The notes below the pieces were generated by a model. The model ran no database searches. It saw only the letters and a program-made list of their open reading frames with translations, and was not told where the DNA came from. 64,000 nucleotides of DNA from Hyaloperonospora brassicae (taxonomy: Eukaryota > Oomycota > Peronosporomycetes > Peronosporales > Peronosporaceae). The stretch spans positions 62,001 to 126,000 of the forward strand of contig CANTFL010000482.1 of NCBI GenBank assembly GCA_947650285.1, in the 5' to 3' direction. This document shows, piece by piece, positions 1 through 12,311 of the stretch (the stretch's first letter is position 1; every line of letters begins with the position of its first letter). Both the position numbers and the translations under genes were made by a program.

Positions 1-310
1 TATGGGTCACCATGATCTGTAACAGATCGCCTTGTCCAAATGTAGACCTTGTTTCGCGGGCCTTCTGACCACTTGAGCCGTCTCGCGATCTTGGGTCCTC
101 AACCACAAAGGGTTTCCTGCGTCCAGTCGCAGTTGGGGTGTTGTTTGAGAGATCCTGATCCCTGGCCAAACAATCCAGGGATATCACTTGATTAAAGTAT
201 ACAAACCTTTCCTTGACGTCGGGTGGCCAATGATCCACCAGGAGGAGAGGTCGACACGGGTACTTTGAAGCAAATTGAACTCTGTTTAATGTTAACCAAT
301 CAAAACCCAA
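1..310. repeat. Interspersed repeat, family A, copy 1 (truncated at window edge)
   Basis: This stretch resembles 15,536-15,800 over most of its length. Shared blocks occur in the same order: a GATCTG...CAGATCG start, GCCTTCTGACCA, GCGATCTTG, CCTGGCC and GTGGCCA...AATCCA/ATGATCCA. It ends with a CCAAT-containing block near 296-310 that also closes the second region near 16,737. No reading frame is convincing. It could be part of an LTR or a non-autonomous element; the family is not recognised. Confidence 0.55.
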
Positions 311-379
311 CAACCCTATCCCTATGTCTTGGACATCATTTGCCACATGTCGCTCTCTCTAGGCGATAGCGAACTTGTA

Positions 380-870
380 CTTGCGTTGCCCACACCTGAT
401 ATGCTTGTCTGATCGCGATCACATACCTGATCACTGATCCCGATCTCGATCGCTTCCTGATCGCGACCACCTTGCTGATCGAGGATCGCATGGTGTGCTC
501 CACACCAATATGATTGCGATCACTTAGCTGATCAATGATCACGATCGCGATCACATACCTGATCCCTGATTACGACCCCGATCGCCTCCGAATCGCGATC
601 GCCTTGCTGATCGCGGATCACATAATGTGCTCCACATTATTTGATCGCGATCACATACTTGTGACCACATACTTGATCACTGATCACGATTTCGGTCACT
701 AAATACGATCTCGATCGACTCCTTGATTGCGATTGCCTTGCTGATCGCAGTTCCATTCCTGATTGACCGATCGCCAACGTTACCTTCCGCCTCATACTTT
801 GACTCAAGATCGCAGGTCCTATCCTGCCCGACCTGATATCCATTTTAGTCTAACTGTCCAATGAACGCGA
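380..870. repeat. GATC-dense degenerate tandem array
   Basis: The string GATCGCGATC recurs at 411, 543 and 643, each followed by ACATACCTG or ACATACTTG and further TGATCACTGATC-like runs. This gives imperfect units of about 132 and 100 bp. Between units lie short palindromes built on GTGTGCTCCACAC and ATGTGCTCCACAT. The short open frames on the minus strand here are by-products of the repeat. A related GATC/CTCGTGTT-rich stretch lies at 16,463-16,600. Confidence 0.7.
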
Positions 871-2439
871 TCGGACCATATGTGGGAAACGGCAGCCAAC
901 CCCTAACTGGCTCGGACACAACGGGAATGCGATCAGTTCCTCCATAGCAAATTTCTATAGTTGCTTTACATCATATTTGGTGCGCTGCGAAGTATGTGAC
1001 GTCGAGGATTGCCATGTGCACGAAAAATGATTAATAATTGTACGATACGATGTTTGGGGAGCAGTGGTGGATAAAATTAGGAACTCGGAGTTGACCTGAA
1101 TAATTGGTCTCATTAAGTTTTAGTTCAAGTTATATGTGTGTGGCTTTATGCAGATTAAAGAGGAGAGTTTTTATTTCTGTGTGTGTATTCAGGATAGAAC
1201 TACGATGATAACGACAGATATGCTTGTAAAATTTAGGGACAGCGCACTAAGAGAGTTGATGGGGATAGCGCATTGCGATGTAAAGAAATGCATGGTAAGA
1301 AAAATATTGTTTGTCTGTAATCTAGATTTTGGATCTTTTAGTCGGTGTTCGAATAAAACTGTAGGTAAATTATAATAGTAGACACTGGTATGGGCAACTC
1401 CAAATCAGTTTATCACATGAGTTATTAATTGAGCCGCATATCACTTTCAGTAAATTCGTTTGTCGGCATCCGACATCTTTCAGGCAGATTGAGAGGAGTT
1501 GATATGCAGCTTCGCTAGAGCTCGTGCGTGATTTGATTAGCATAATAACCCGACAAGTGATGGGACAAACATATAAGTGCTAAGAAGTTCATTGAACGAG
1601 TAAAACTTCTCGATTATCAAAGCTTGGATTGCAATTTATGGAGATATTCTACTGCTCAAATGAAAAACAGTTGACGCTTAGAAAATCAAAAGGTTACGAA
1701 TCATACACCAAATATATGACGCTTCATGATACACAGAATACGCAGCAAGATAATTGCAGGTCGGTGTGACTTAGGAAGGCTTGTGAAAGATAAACGATAA
1801 AAGAAATGTTAAATAAGACGTGCATTGGAGTGATCAACACGTCAACTATTATTCTGTTATGATGCTTCGGGAGCTCTGAATTATAAAGCGTACTTTTTGA
1901 CACTTTTGTACGGGAAAAAATATCACGAATTTATTACGAGGTCAGATACCACCCACCACATTACTTATTAATGGTTGTCGTTTATAAATAGGACAATGTA
2001 AATGCTATGAACTTATGCGATCTTCAGAATCCCGAAGAAAGGAAACATCTACTTCCAATCATTTAGTTGATCGGCTCAAATTTCTTCAAAATTTCATTTA
2101 TAATAAGTACTACGTAAGATAGAGATATCGTATCAATTGTGCTAATTTTTTCTACGCTAGCAAGAAACTAATTGACAAAATTGTATAAATTATTAACTTT
2201 TAAACGTTTTATGGTCCGAGGTGCCGCAAATATGGTGACATCTCTGATTTTTAAGCTCTTAAGCGAAGTATGGGTAGTAATAGGATCGATGGTCAATGGT
2301 AACCAGCGCTTGTGGAAAGGAGGAAATTATAATACTGTTCTATGTTGATTGCATATATGGAAAATATAAAAATATGGATTTTAGCCTCCTTACCTTGATG
2401 ATAGGCTATGACAAGCAGCACGAACACATCTACAGGGAG
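871..2439. other. No recognisable gene
   Basis: AT-rich sequence with stops in all frames. Only a short open frame (1136-1375, plus) is present; it has no recognisable domain and is within chance length. No RNA gene or clear repeat was seen. Confidence 0.5.
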
Positions 2440-3860
2440 GATTTCTAAGGCCGAGGAGAGGAAGTCTTGAGAAAAAGCTGTACAAAAAGATCTATGGAAG
2501 CTTTATCTGACACCACAGTATGTGCCGATGGATGTATACCTGTCAAATTTAAGTGATCCAGCACGTGGTGCACCAGTATCCTCCACGAGTAACTTTCCCA
2601 TGAACCTATACCGGAAGTAAAGGAAATTGTATACAAAATGCACTTCTCCCGACCGACGTAGTATGTGTGGTGAAGTGCTTATCGGAAATGATAAACCCGG
2701 AGGCCGGCGCACCGAAGTAACAACGATTTATCCCTCAGGGAATGGTGACAAGGAGAAAGGAGTCACGAAGGCGACGAGACATTCGGATGGAGAAGACCCA
2801 CAACACCTACCGAGGAGAAATCATCGCCAGAAGTACCACGTCAATGATAACAAAAGGAGTAAATCACGGTCCGTCATCTGAAGGTCCGGTCCCTGAAGGT
2901 GGATGGTGGGTCCGTGAAGGTGGGCCTCGGGCCCCTCGAGGTAAACGTCGCTACCACAACGTGAACCTTCCGTCTCTCAAGGTGAACCTAGCGTCTCTCA
3001 AGGTAAATGTCGGGTCCCTCAAGGTGGACCTCGGTCCTCAAAAATGAACCTCGCGTCTCTCAAGGTGGGTCTCGGTTCCTTTAAGGTGGACGTCGTTCCT
3101 TCAACGTGAACCTCCTGTCGCTCAAGATGAACCTAGCGTCTCTCAAGGTGGACGTTGGCCCCCTCAAGGTGGAACCCGGGTTCTTCAAGGTGGACGTCGT
3201 ATCTCTTGAGCTCAAGCTTCTTCTGTACAGTCAAACCGGGAATTAGGACACGAGGTAAGGATAGATTAACGGAGGTAAAGGATACAAAGACATTCAACAC
3301 CACTCAATTTGCGATCTACTTGGAAAGTCTTCGTCTTATTTGAAGGAGCTTGCACATGGTTTGCAATCCTGTTCCGGGGAATGGATGTACTTTGGTCCCA
3401 CCCCTTCTTGAAGTCGATTTCGTAGCAGTACCAAGTGCAAGTAGATTTCCAAGAAGTATTTAACCTGTGGGTTTGTCGAGTAGCAACCCCCCTCAAGATC
3501 TACTATCGGAAGCGGTCTCCCAACCTAGTGTTTAGGGAGCACGGTAAAGGCCAGGAGAATCAACATCCCTGTGATTGATTACACGAAAGTCCAGGAGCGA
3601 CAAGATACCTGAAGCATTCGACCATAAGCCCACCCTCGACCTAGTCGACCGAGTGGCCACCTACTCGACCACCGATTGAAGCATATCCATTCGGGACCCA
3701 AAGTATACCTCTGCCAAGTCTAACACGTATCAGTCTCCTTCTGAGTCTACCGAAGAGTGAAACACGCCAGCCGACAAGTGCACAAAGTGACTCAAGGTCG
3801 ATAGGCGGCGTCGAGGTACCCCCACCCCGAAGGCCGACGGTCTATCTCAGTTAGTGTTTT
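2440..3860. other. GC-richer block, unrecognised, containing a minisatellite
   Basis: Base composition rises relative to both flanks and falls again sharply near 3,860. Short overlapping open frames (for example plus 2627-2881 and 2742-3047) are present but match no family I know. The core is a 21-bp minisatellite. The remainder has GTCGA-rich text around 3,640-3,680. It may be a fragment of a mobile element; no ends were found. Confidence 0.4.
2881..3216 (+). repeat. 21-bp minisatellite, about 16 imperfect copies
   Basis: Units of the form AAGGTGNACCTNGNGTCTCTC repeat with a 21-bp period; single units vary from 19 to 22 bp. Because 21 is a multiple of three, the plus frame open from 2742 to 3047 reads as a seven-residue repeat of the type LKVNLAS, LKVNVGS, LKVDLGP before a stop. 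Units of 19, 20 and 22 bp later break that frame. This is a repeat seen directly; a coding role is not supported beyond the short open frame. Confidence 0.85.
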
Positions 3861-6800
3861 GGTGCTCATCATGCTTTTTGACACCCCACTCTACAACATA
3901 CGTGCTTCGAATGTGCGACATGAAAGCTTTGTAAAAAGGTCGACTCGGCCGATGTTAACATGAAACGATACTACGCTATGATGCTGCCTTTTTGATGAAG
4001 TATGCCAGTTACGGTAATACACATACTTATACCATACCTTAACTTAGATCTATCAAATGGATAATTGCACCCAAAGGCTTTGGCTATCAAATCCACGTGT
4101 TTAAATGATAAGATGACAATAATAATATCCACGCCTTTATTCTATAAAGTGCAGAGAATATTGTGTCGCCAGTGAACCCTGCACCACGGCAATCAAGTGC
4201 GTAAACGGTATAAGCAAGATCTTGTCTCAATAAATTCCTATGTTTCACAAGTTCTCGGTAACAGAATATATAAATTATATCACCTATCACTAGTATAGGC
4301 CGTATTAAAAAAATTCTTAAAATACTCATTACATCAGACTGGCAGTTCCTTGCACATCTAGAATTGTAAAAGGATGCTGGCACGTCGGATGCATTCCGTG
4401 AAAATCTACATTGAGCGATTATCGACTTAACGCACGTTTTAAATATGTTTTACAAGCGTGTGGAACGATTGAAATCTGATACAATACACCGACGAGGTCT
4501 GAATTAGGAACAACTTCACTTGGAGAGACAGCTAAGTGTCCTAAGGCGAACACATCAGTATGTAGTAAGAACGCCCTCTTCAGCTGATTATCGTGATGGA
4601 GATGCAGCAATACCTGGCAAAAAGACTCCTTCTTTGACGCAAGCTACTCGAAGCTCACAAGAAACAATAAGGATATGGCTTGGGTAATCCTACGTAAAAC
4701 TTGGAGTATGTGCGTAGTTTTTGCGGATAACATAGCGTATATGCCTTTTTTTATTTGGTTATGGAAGTAAAAAGTTCAATAAATCGTAAAAAAATGTTGT
4801 CTTAGAGGCATCATACAGTAAACATCTTTGTAGTCCGCTTTGGGCCTTTCGGTAGTTCTTGCTCCTTCACCTCATACCTTTATTACAACGTCTGCTTAGG
4901 CATCATATTGTAATTTGCATGTGTCTCAGCATTCAGCCATTTCAACACCTACAGGTCCTAGAACATATCATCGAATTGCAAGAAACTCGCCACAATGTTT
5001 ATCGAACATTGATAGAGCTGGTATCAACAAGTCTATCGTCCATATGCTCTCCATTAAGCTCTGGACCACGTAGTGGCAGCTATAAAAAACGCGATGGTGT
5101 GTTAGGCCATTTTAATAGAATGTGCCGACGCTAGTATAGACATGTACGGCGTAATCCTACAAACTAAGTAAACAGCATAGTACACCATATATTATGGGCA
5201 TAAATACAGAGCCTGAGTGAGATGTCACCGTTAACGCGTTCCAGTCGCTCGGTTTGAAGATTTGAATGAAAATCGTGAACGAACTAATTTCTCATCGAGG
5301 TTTAAGCATCTTGACGGTGGAAAAAAACTTGCTAGTGAAGTGTGTGTCGCTATCATATAAAATTTTGACATGCAAACTTTAACAATAAAAGCGAGATAGA
5401 TACAAAGCCGAGATGTACCTTAGCCGTCGAGGCTCCGGCACAGCCGCTTAGTAAGTCATCATTTTTAACAAAAAAAACAAAGACGAGGATGCTTGTGTTT
5501 CCATCCGATTCGTTCGGTATGTTAAACAGATAATACTTTGTCATCGACTATCTAAATCAGGTGGGCTCAGGTAAACTAGCTTTTGGCGCAATCGAATAAG
5601 CACATTATTTCATTGGTTGATACTTCTACACTAACGCAAATTTGCGCAGATCGTATCATATTATTCGGTTCACCAATAGGTTAATAGACTAGATGAGATC
5701 TTTAACAATCATTATATACACTTGAGGCAGTAAAATATGGGTCATAGATGATCCTACATTTCAGCTCCCCATCTTGAGGAGCATTTTAACGCCAGATATC
5801 ATCAATATCCGTGCAATATCCAACAAGCCTAGGCCAATAGAATGTCGATACGATTTGGCGTACGTCTTGGACGTGTAGCAGAGCAACACAGAAACATCTC
5901 GCGCAAAAGCCGCACGGACCAAGTACGTAATGAAGACGACAGAGTCGTTTCATGAGCAAGCGCATAGTAGGTCTGCAATACGACGCATCAGTCAAAGCAT
6001 CTAGCTTACCCCGTAATTTATCTCGAACTTATATTCGGCAAAGAAAGAGACACATCGAGACACTCCCTGAAAGAGGATTCGTAAATGATTCACACCGCAT
6101 GGTAACTCGAGTTAAGTACACATCACAAACGTCTTGGAGCATTGCAGATTTTATCAAAATTTGACAGAGCATACTACATCGCAAGTAGCTTTTTGTTGTG
6201 ATCTGAATAGTTCATTACTGATACATCCAGCTGGCAAAATATCTACGCTAGAACTTTCTCGTAATCATACAACCCTTTAAATAAGGCCAGTATATAGTAA
6301 ATCCAGAACCTTTACATAAATGCTAAATGTCTAATAAGGATCTAGCATAGGAAAGATCGACGAACGCTGAAAACTTTCATTAGAGACTTAAACGCTTCAT
6401 TTCAGGATCAATTTTTATCCATCAACGTCCTTTCACGTAAATTAAAAATAAACTGATTTTAATACGACTTATTTGCAGTAAACACGTGTAGTAGTTATCA
6501 AGGACGAGATAATTAGTGACTTTTCTTTCATTCTTGGAATCGTTTGGTCATCAATGGCCTTACATATATCGGAATCGGCTCTTGGGCTTCGCTTATCGAG
6601 AAAACACCCTATAAATAGAATTCTTCCAGGACCAGATTATGTTTAAAATGCATTATCAATTAAAAGAATAAAAAATACACTCACACCTAGATTATACATG
6701 ATTATTAAGCTGTCCAGATTGCTCCGACCATCTACTGCACGACAATGGACAGAGATGACATCTAATGATGTATATGCATAACCCTGATGAGGTCGACCCA

Positions 6801-9008
6801 ATTGCGTCAAAAGACAATTGAACATAGCCGAGGCATAAAAACCTTATGTTATTAAAACCACTCTTTTGGCCATCCGCCTGAGTGCTGACCGCGGTCAGCG
6901 CACTTTTAATGGCTACTTGAAGCGATCGATACCAATGTCATGGCCGATTAAAAAAGTTATATCGGTAAAATTGAGGACAGCGATCTGTTTTTTTGTTAGA
7001 TCTTTTGAATAATTTTAATTCATATCGGAATTGCGAATCATAGCGCTGACTCAGCATAAAAACGTATCATTTGCCATCTCTTTTTAACATTTAATCTTAA
7101 GATTGCTCGAAAATTCAGATATTTACGCATCACTTCTGCAAAGTGTTTGCACAAAATAATTGCTCAATCATGATGCTATATTCCTTTGGTGAATTCGACT
7201 GCTGTGTTAAGTAGAATGTTAAATCCAGGATACGAGCTGTGTCAATGACGCACATATCTAACAGGAGGCCTAATAAAACAGAAGCTTTTGACACCTCATT
7301 GTTGATTTATTCAAGTAAAATATTAAACGCTTACAAGGTATCTTTATGGACCACAGATATATTACGTGCACTGAGTAAGACCTTGCCGTATCAAAGACCA
7401 CAATTTCGAAATGCGAGGATGGGTTTTGTAAAACAACATATAACCTAATCGCTATATCGGATTGGCCATATGTCTAAAGGCCTGACTTTTGTATACATTA
7501 GACTTGTCGGATATCTAAAAAAGAAACAAAGTTTAAATATTTAAAAGTTTTTTATTACCATTAACATGGAATGCTACCCTGTAAAAAATTGTATGTAGAA
7601 TATAATCCTTTTCAAATTGTAATTAAATATTTGATTACGTCTTGTATCTGTAATATCAAAACGATGTCGAATCTTTTTATGCCATACACCATCATAGGGT
7701 CCAGACACCAGATCGTAAAGGAATTTCAAAAAATCAACTTTTTAATCTTTCAAATATTTTCCTGTGAAGGATTTGATATCACTAACGATTTTCGGAGAAG
7801 GTTAACATTACGCTTACACCTCATCCAATGGATATTTGCTACTTTACACGGATAGAGTAAGCTTATATTAGAATATGTTGCCAACGATGTATTTACTGGT
7901 GTTCGATTATTTGCTTTCGAACAAATAGCGTTTGGTGTACTTATACTTGCTACTTTAACATACGTTTGGAAAGATCCTGATGTCTCGGCCCTTGGACAAG
8001 GATGATTTCAGCACCCCACGCTTTCTTACTCGAATGAGTACCGCTTAAATAAGTACGTGCCTTGTCACTTTTTGTCATTGATTTTTAATCTGCACTTATC
8101 CCTTGCATCTTTTGCTTAAATCGCTTCAAAATACAATGTTAAGTATACTGGCTAGACAAAAAGTAGCTCGCATTAGTAGCACTATATCTGCAAAAAGGGT
8201 GAGTGTATCAAGTGCATCCATCCACGAGGCTCTAATAGATTAATTGTGCGATGTGTTAAAGATACAAAACTTCGATCATAACACCCTTGCCATGCCTAAA
8301 TTGAAATCGTATGTCGTGTCCAAGTCCAGAACTAAGCACCGTTCCACGCTATTAAATTACAGTACTTACAAAACTAATCCCATTGAACCATTTGTCACAT
8401 AGCACGCAACTTTATTGACGAAATATTGGAAATGGTCTAACTATATCGCCCTTTTGACAAACAATATATATATTTGACTGCATGCAAGAAAACAGCGTCC
8501 GTTTATCAAACTAATTATTCAAAAGGATAAAAAAGGCTAGGGTTATATATCCATTTATCATTCAATTCCACGCCAAGCAAGACTCTCTTGTATTCATGTT
8601 CTGCAGTATTGGGACTGGGTCATCAAGGGGATAAACACTGTCTGCCTTCAGCTCTTCAAGGCACAACACAACCTACTTCATCCCTAGTTAGGTGTCTAGA
8701 CGTACGAAAAGCTGACCATTTTACCGCACTGGATCAGACTTCTATTTCAAGGCGGTCATCCTTCTTATATAAGACTGGCGGTATTTTCACAACCGACAGC
8801 CTAGACACATGTGATCCATTCTCTCGAAATCATACCATAGGAGAAAGTCACGGAATCGTTTAGTACCCTTAAACCCATTTCTTCCTTCCCGTCAAAATTG
8901 CACATTTAAAGGCTCAGGCTTATTATACGTCGATGTCCGGAAGCGCTTGCTCGCTAATTTAATTATGTAGACTCGTTAAACTGTTTTAAACCGGTTTATT
9001 ATTAAAAC
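3861..9008. other. AT-rich region without recognisable genes
   Basis: Frames are short and closed throughout, with the longest near 100 codons and of random-looking composition. No tRNA, LTR, inverted terminal repeat or conserved domain was found by eye. The sequence fits old decayed intergenic DNA. Confidence 0.5.
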
Positions 9009-9010
9009 TA

Positions 9011-9045
9011 CACCGTTAACCGTAATTAGTGTGTACCACACTAAT
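9011..9045. repeat. Left terminal inverted repeat and first subterminal palindrome
   Basis: CACCGTTAACCG is followed at once by TTAGTGTG TAC CACACTAA, an 8-bp-arm palindrome. The outer part is the reverse complement of the right end at 12,272-12,309. These are the likely transposase contact sites, by analogy with other Tc1/mariner elements. Confidence 0.8.
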
Positions 9046-10073
9046 ATATAACTGTTCGATGTGCCGGCCCTCACATTTATTAGTATGTACCACAATGTAT
9101 TCAAATCCAAACTATATATGTACTTGGACTATTAGTGTGTATCACACTATTTCTGAATCATCAAATTTAATGTGTAAATCATATCATGGTCTTGCATTCA
9201 TGTGAAGACTAAAGATATTTTCTAATTCGACCCTATAGCTAAGATGTTCACCTTATAATCACACAGAAGGCGTATGTGATGCAAACTCCGAAAATTGTAC
9301 TGCGAGCCCACACAAATCAAGAAGCCCAATCATCTACCTACAGTTGTACAGTAGACATCATTGTTAATGCCCGCGACACTAATACGTGTGGAGAACCCTT
9401 TAAGTTCAATCACAGGATATGGTATCCATGACACCCAATATATTGCGACACTAATTTGTGTGCGGTAAAATTAGTGTCCGTGACACATTTTATAGCAAAC
9501 TCATAATTAGTGTCTGCATCACTGGGTATCGAAGTGGACACCAAGTACGATTTATATATAAAACTCAAATTTGTATTTTTAATCCGACGGTATCTCCGCA
9601 AATTGTGGTGGGCACGTAGTTAAGTTTGTATAATGCGAGCGACCTACAGTGTAGTTAGGGGTGAAGGCCGAGCATAGGGCTGTGTATAAATTGCTCTGCA
9701 GTAGTGCGACAATGAAAGTGTTTTGGTTGTATCTCAATAAGAAGCACCATTTTGACATATTGAATTCGGATTTGACAAACAGTTCTGTGAGGACAAATTA
9801 TTAATCCTTGATAGACCAATTATTTTTTGGAAAGTCGAAGAAATTGCAAATGCACTGTACTATATTGAGTATTGGTGAGTGTGATTCACACGTAAATCAG
9901 TGTCTAGGTCATGCGACACTAATTCGAAACGGACACTAAATACGGTGAGCAGTGTACAGATTTACGCCTATTTACAATCTATTATATGCGCTAAATGGCT
10001 TACTTTTACTTCGGCATGATATCAGCGCCATAGATCTGGACGGGCTCGGCATCAGGAATTGATACGGGCAAAT

Positions 10074-11780
10074 TTACAAAGTGTCTCCGGTACTTACAGA
10101 TGACCTGCTGTAACTCTGGTAAAGCTTCTTCCCGTGCCAACATCTTGAGACGTCGAGATAGGCGTCACAACGAATCATTGCCCTGCGTGCACACGGAATC
10201 CCAGCCACGACACGCATCTCGTTTAGCTTCTGGACTGATTTGCAGCCCATTTGAGAAAACACTACTTTCCTGCAATCTTCAGCTTACCTGACCATTTTCC
10301 ATCATGCCGCACAGCTTTAAACCACTCATCGGCCCTGACCATACGCATCTTCTCCACTTCTAACAGCCTCGTACACTCGTCGTTTATTATGGATATTACA
10401 AAGGATCGCAGTGCTAGATGGGGTGTATCGAGCATGGTGGAAAGTAAGACATCTTTGTCTACGTCTCCGCCAACGCTGCGGTAAGGTTCTCCGGCACATT
10501 ATGTCAGCCACAGTTGTCAAGGTACATGATGATCTCTTGACCGTACGGATCACCCCTGTATACCCACCGCTTTTGAAACTAGGTTGAAAAAACCTGAAAA
10601 AAGAAGTCATTTGACAATAATGAGCTTTACTTTGAGTTCCTATTATTAAAAAGGGATGATTCAAATATCACTACTATCTTATCACTCCAGCCTCTGGCGT
10701 AGTAGTTTGGTACGCAACTCCTGGCACAGTATTCCGCAACCCTTGGATAGAAAAGCTGCGCATCGCAATTTGAAATATAAGCATTGGGGTTACAATGCGT
10801 GAACTTGCACCACCTGTAATGTGGACTATTATGGTCATTCCTTCGCCACCCGAGACAACTTCCGCGTACTTGACATTCTAGTCTCCGCGGAATCCAACCG
10901 TGCGTCCGTTGTCAAAGTTGATGACGAAGTGGGTCTCATCCATATTTCAGATCAGTTATTCGTGCAATTCCCTCGACTTAAATCCACGATGCAGCTCAAC
11001 CATGTTGTAAGCGATGCTTATCTCAATATGAACCTAATTTTCAGGCTGCACAACATCTTTCCTGTCTGCATACGCATCACAATATCACTTGCCTCCTACA
11101 ATAGATACATGAAAGGTCTGCACAAGTCTAGATCGTCTCTGTTCTAATAGGTATCTTCTAATGTCCCGCCACATACCATGACCTGTTGCACCCGGCGCGT
11201 TTTGATATTGTCAATGACCTTGATGTCGTCGTCGGGATTAACATACGTGGATCCAAACTTCACAGCAAACGTTGTTGAAGTAAGAATGATGTCACGGGCG
11301 AAAATGGCAAGGAGTTGTATCGAAATCTTGACTCCGGTGGCTATAAATCGGCTGAACCCTTTGAGAAGGATGTCATATAACGTCTTGAACCATTGAGCGC
11401 GTTGGCGCCCGCGGCTAGCGACTGCCTTGATAGTTACCTTTCTACGACGCGACTTAATCACAGTAGAAATTGACTAGACATTGAACTTGCCAAGGAAGTT
11501 GACATCTGCGCGAGAATTCCACCACCGAGAACATGTTATTTGGCCTATGAGCATAAAATCGCAATTTACACATCTAATAAATGCTGTGAGACCATTAAAA
11601 TTGAATAATCAATAAATATATACATACGTTGTATATGCCACGAAACTCGAACGAGAACTGGTTTATTGTACGGAGGACAACACCTTTATCTCCGTTTTCA
11701 TTGCCGTCATCGACTATCCACTTAATGACCTCGTCAAGCTTCCTAATTGTCGAAACATTCTGCAGCGAGCTCTTGCACGG
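10074..11780 (-). pseudogene. Pogo-like DDE superfamily transposase, decayed
   Basis: Read on the minus strand through several frames, the text follows a DDE transposase family common in oomycetes. The order is an N-terminal DNA-binding part (about 11,780-11,600); a basic RGRQRAQWFKTLYD block (11,400); an IKTRRVQQVM block (11,190); IAYNMVELHR (11,020); the first catalytic block MDETHFV with FDNGRTVGFRG (about 10,942-10,880); YLDNCG with a YFPP block (10,524-10,440); and a C-terminal RRAMIR block (10,171-10,190). The first two catalytic Asp residues are visible. Stops and frameshifts interrupt every section, so it cannot encode a working enzyme. The family assignment is from memory of the conserved blocks. 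Confidence 0.8.
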
Positions 11781-12271
11781 ATAAGTGCCAAGACCTAGTT
11801 CTTCAGCTCTACCATCAATATCACTTCCGTCTATAACTCCAACGTTCCTGCCAGCGCCTTCGGCATTGCTGTTGTTGTTACTCTCAGAATAGCGATTAGT
11901 ATCGCGGGCTGTATGACAAGGTTTTCAGCGCTCGAACGCCGCGACAATCGGCGATGGAGAGGCGGCGGTCTCGATATCTATCAAGTTCATCTCCTGAATG
12001 ATGCTAGAGCCCGCGGCGGTATAGGACGCCGAGCAGGGGGGCGTCCGGGGTGTTTCTTATGGCTTATAGGGGGAAAGTGACAAGGCGAGAAGCAGCATTG
12101 TCTCTTCGTTGTGGATGTCTGTGGGATAATACATATAAAATATATACGCTAGGGTTGTGGTTAGGCTTAGTGATTCTGTGTGTCCACACTAATTCTGAAT
12201 CCACACTATTCTTGCCAAGCTCTGAAGACGCCACACCAGTGATGGTGTGCATCACATTAATTTGCAATCCA

Positions 12272-12309
12272 CATTATTAGCCATTTCACACTAGTTACGG
12301 TTAACGGTG
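12272..12309. repeat. Right terminal inverted repeat of the pogo-like element
   Basis: Reverse complement of the left end: CACACTAGT, then TACGG, then TTAACGGTG, followed by the TA flank at 12,310. Additional CACACTA motifs lie just inside (12,160-12,290). Confidence 0.8.
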
Positions 12310-12311
12310 TA

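Larger units (their letters stand above)
9011..12309 (-). mobile_element. Pogo/Tc1-mariner-like DNA transposon, complete ends, inactive
   Basis: The element is bounded by inverted repeats: CACCGTTAACCG at 9011-9022 and its complement CGGTTAACGGTG at 12298-12309, extended by a further TTAGTGTG-like match. Each end is flanked by TA (9009-9010 and 12310-12311), the target duplication expected of the Tc1/mariner/pogo superfamily. Length is about 3.3 kb. The subterminal regions carry many TTAGTGTG...CACACTAA palindromes. Inside, on the minus strand, lies a decayed DDE transposase. Confidence 0.85.

Noticed and set aside
336..843. Short minus-strand open frames rich in Arg/Ser and Ile/Ala
   Set aside because: They are translations of the GATC tandem array; codon-like openness comes from the repeat, not from selection.
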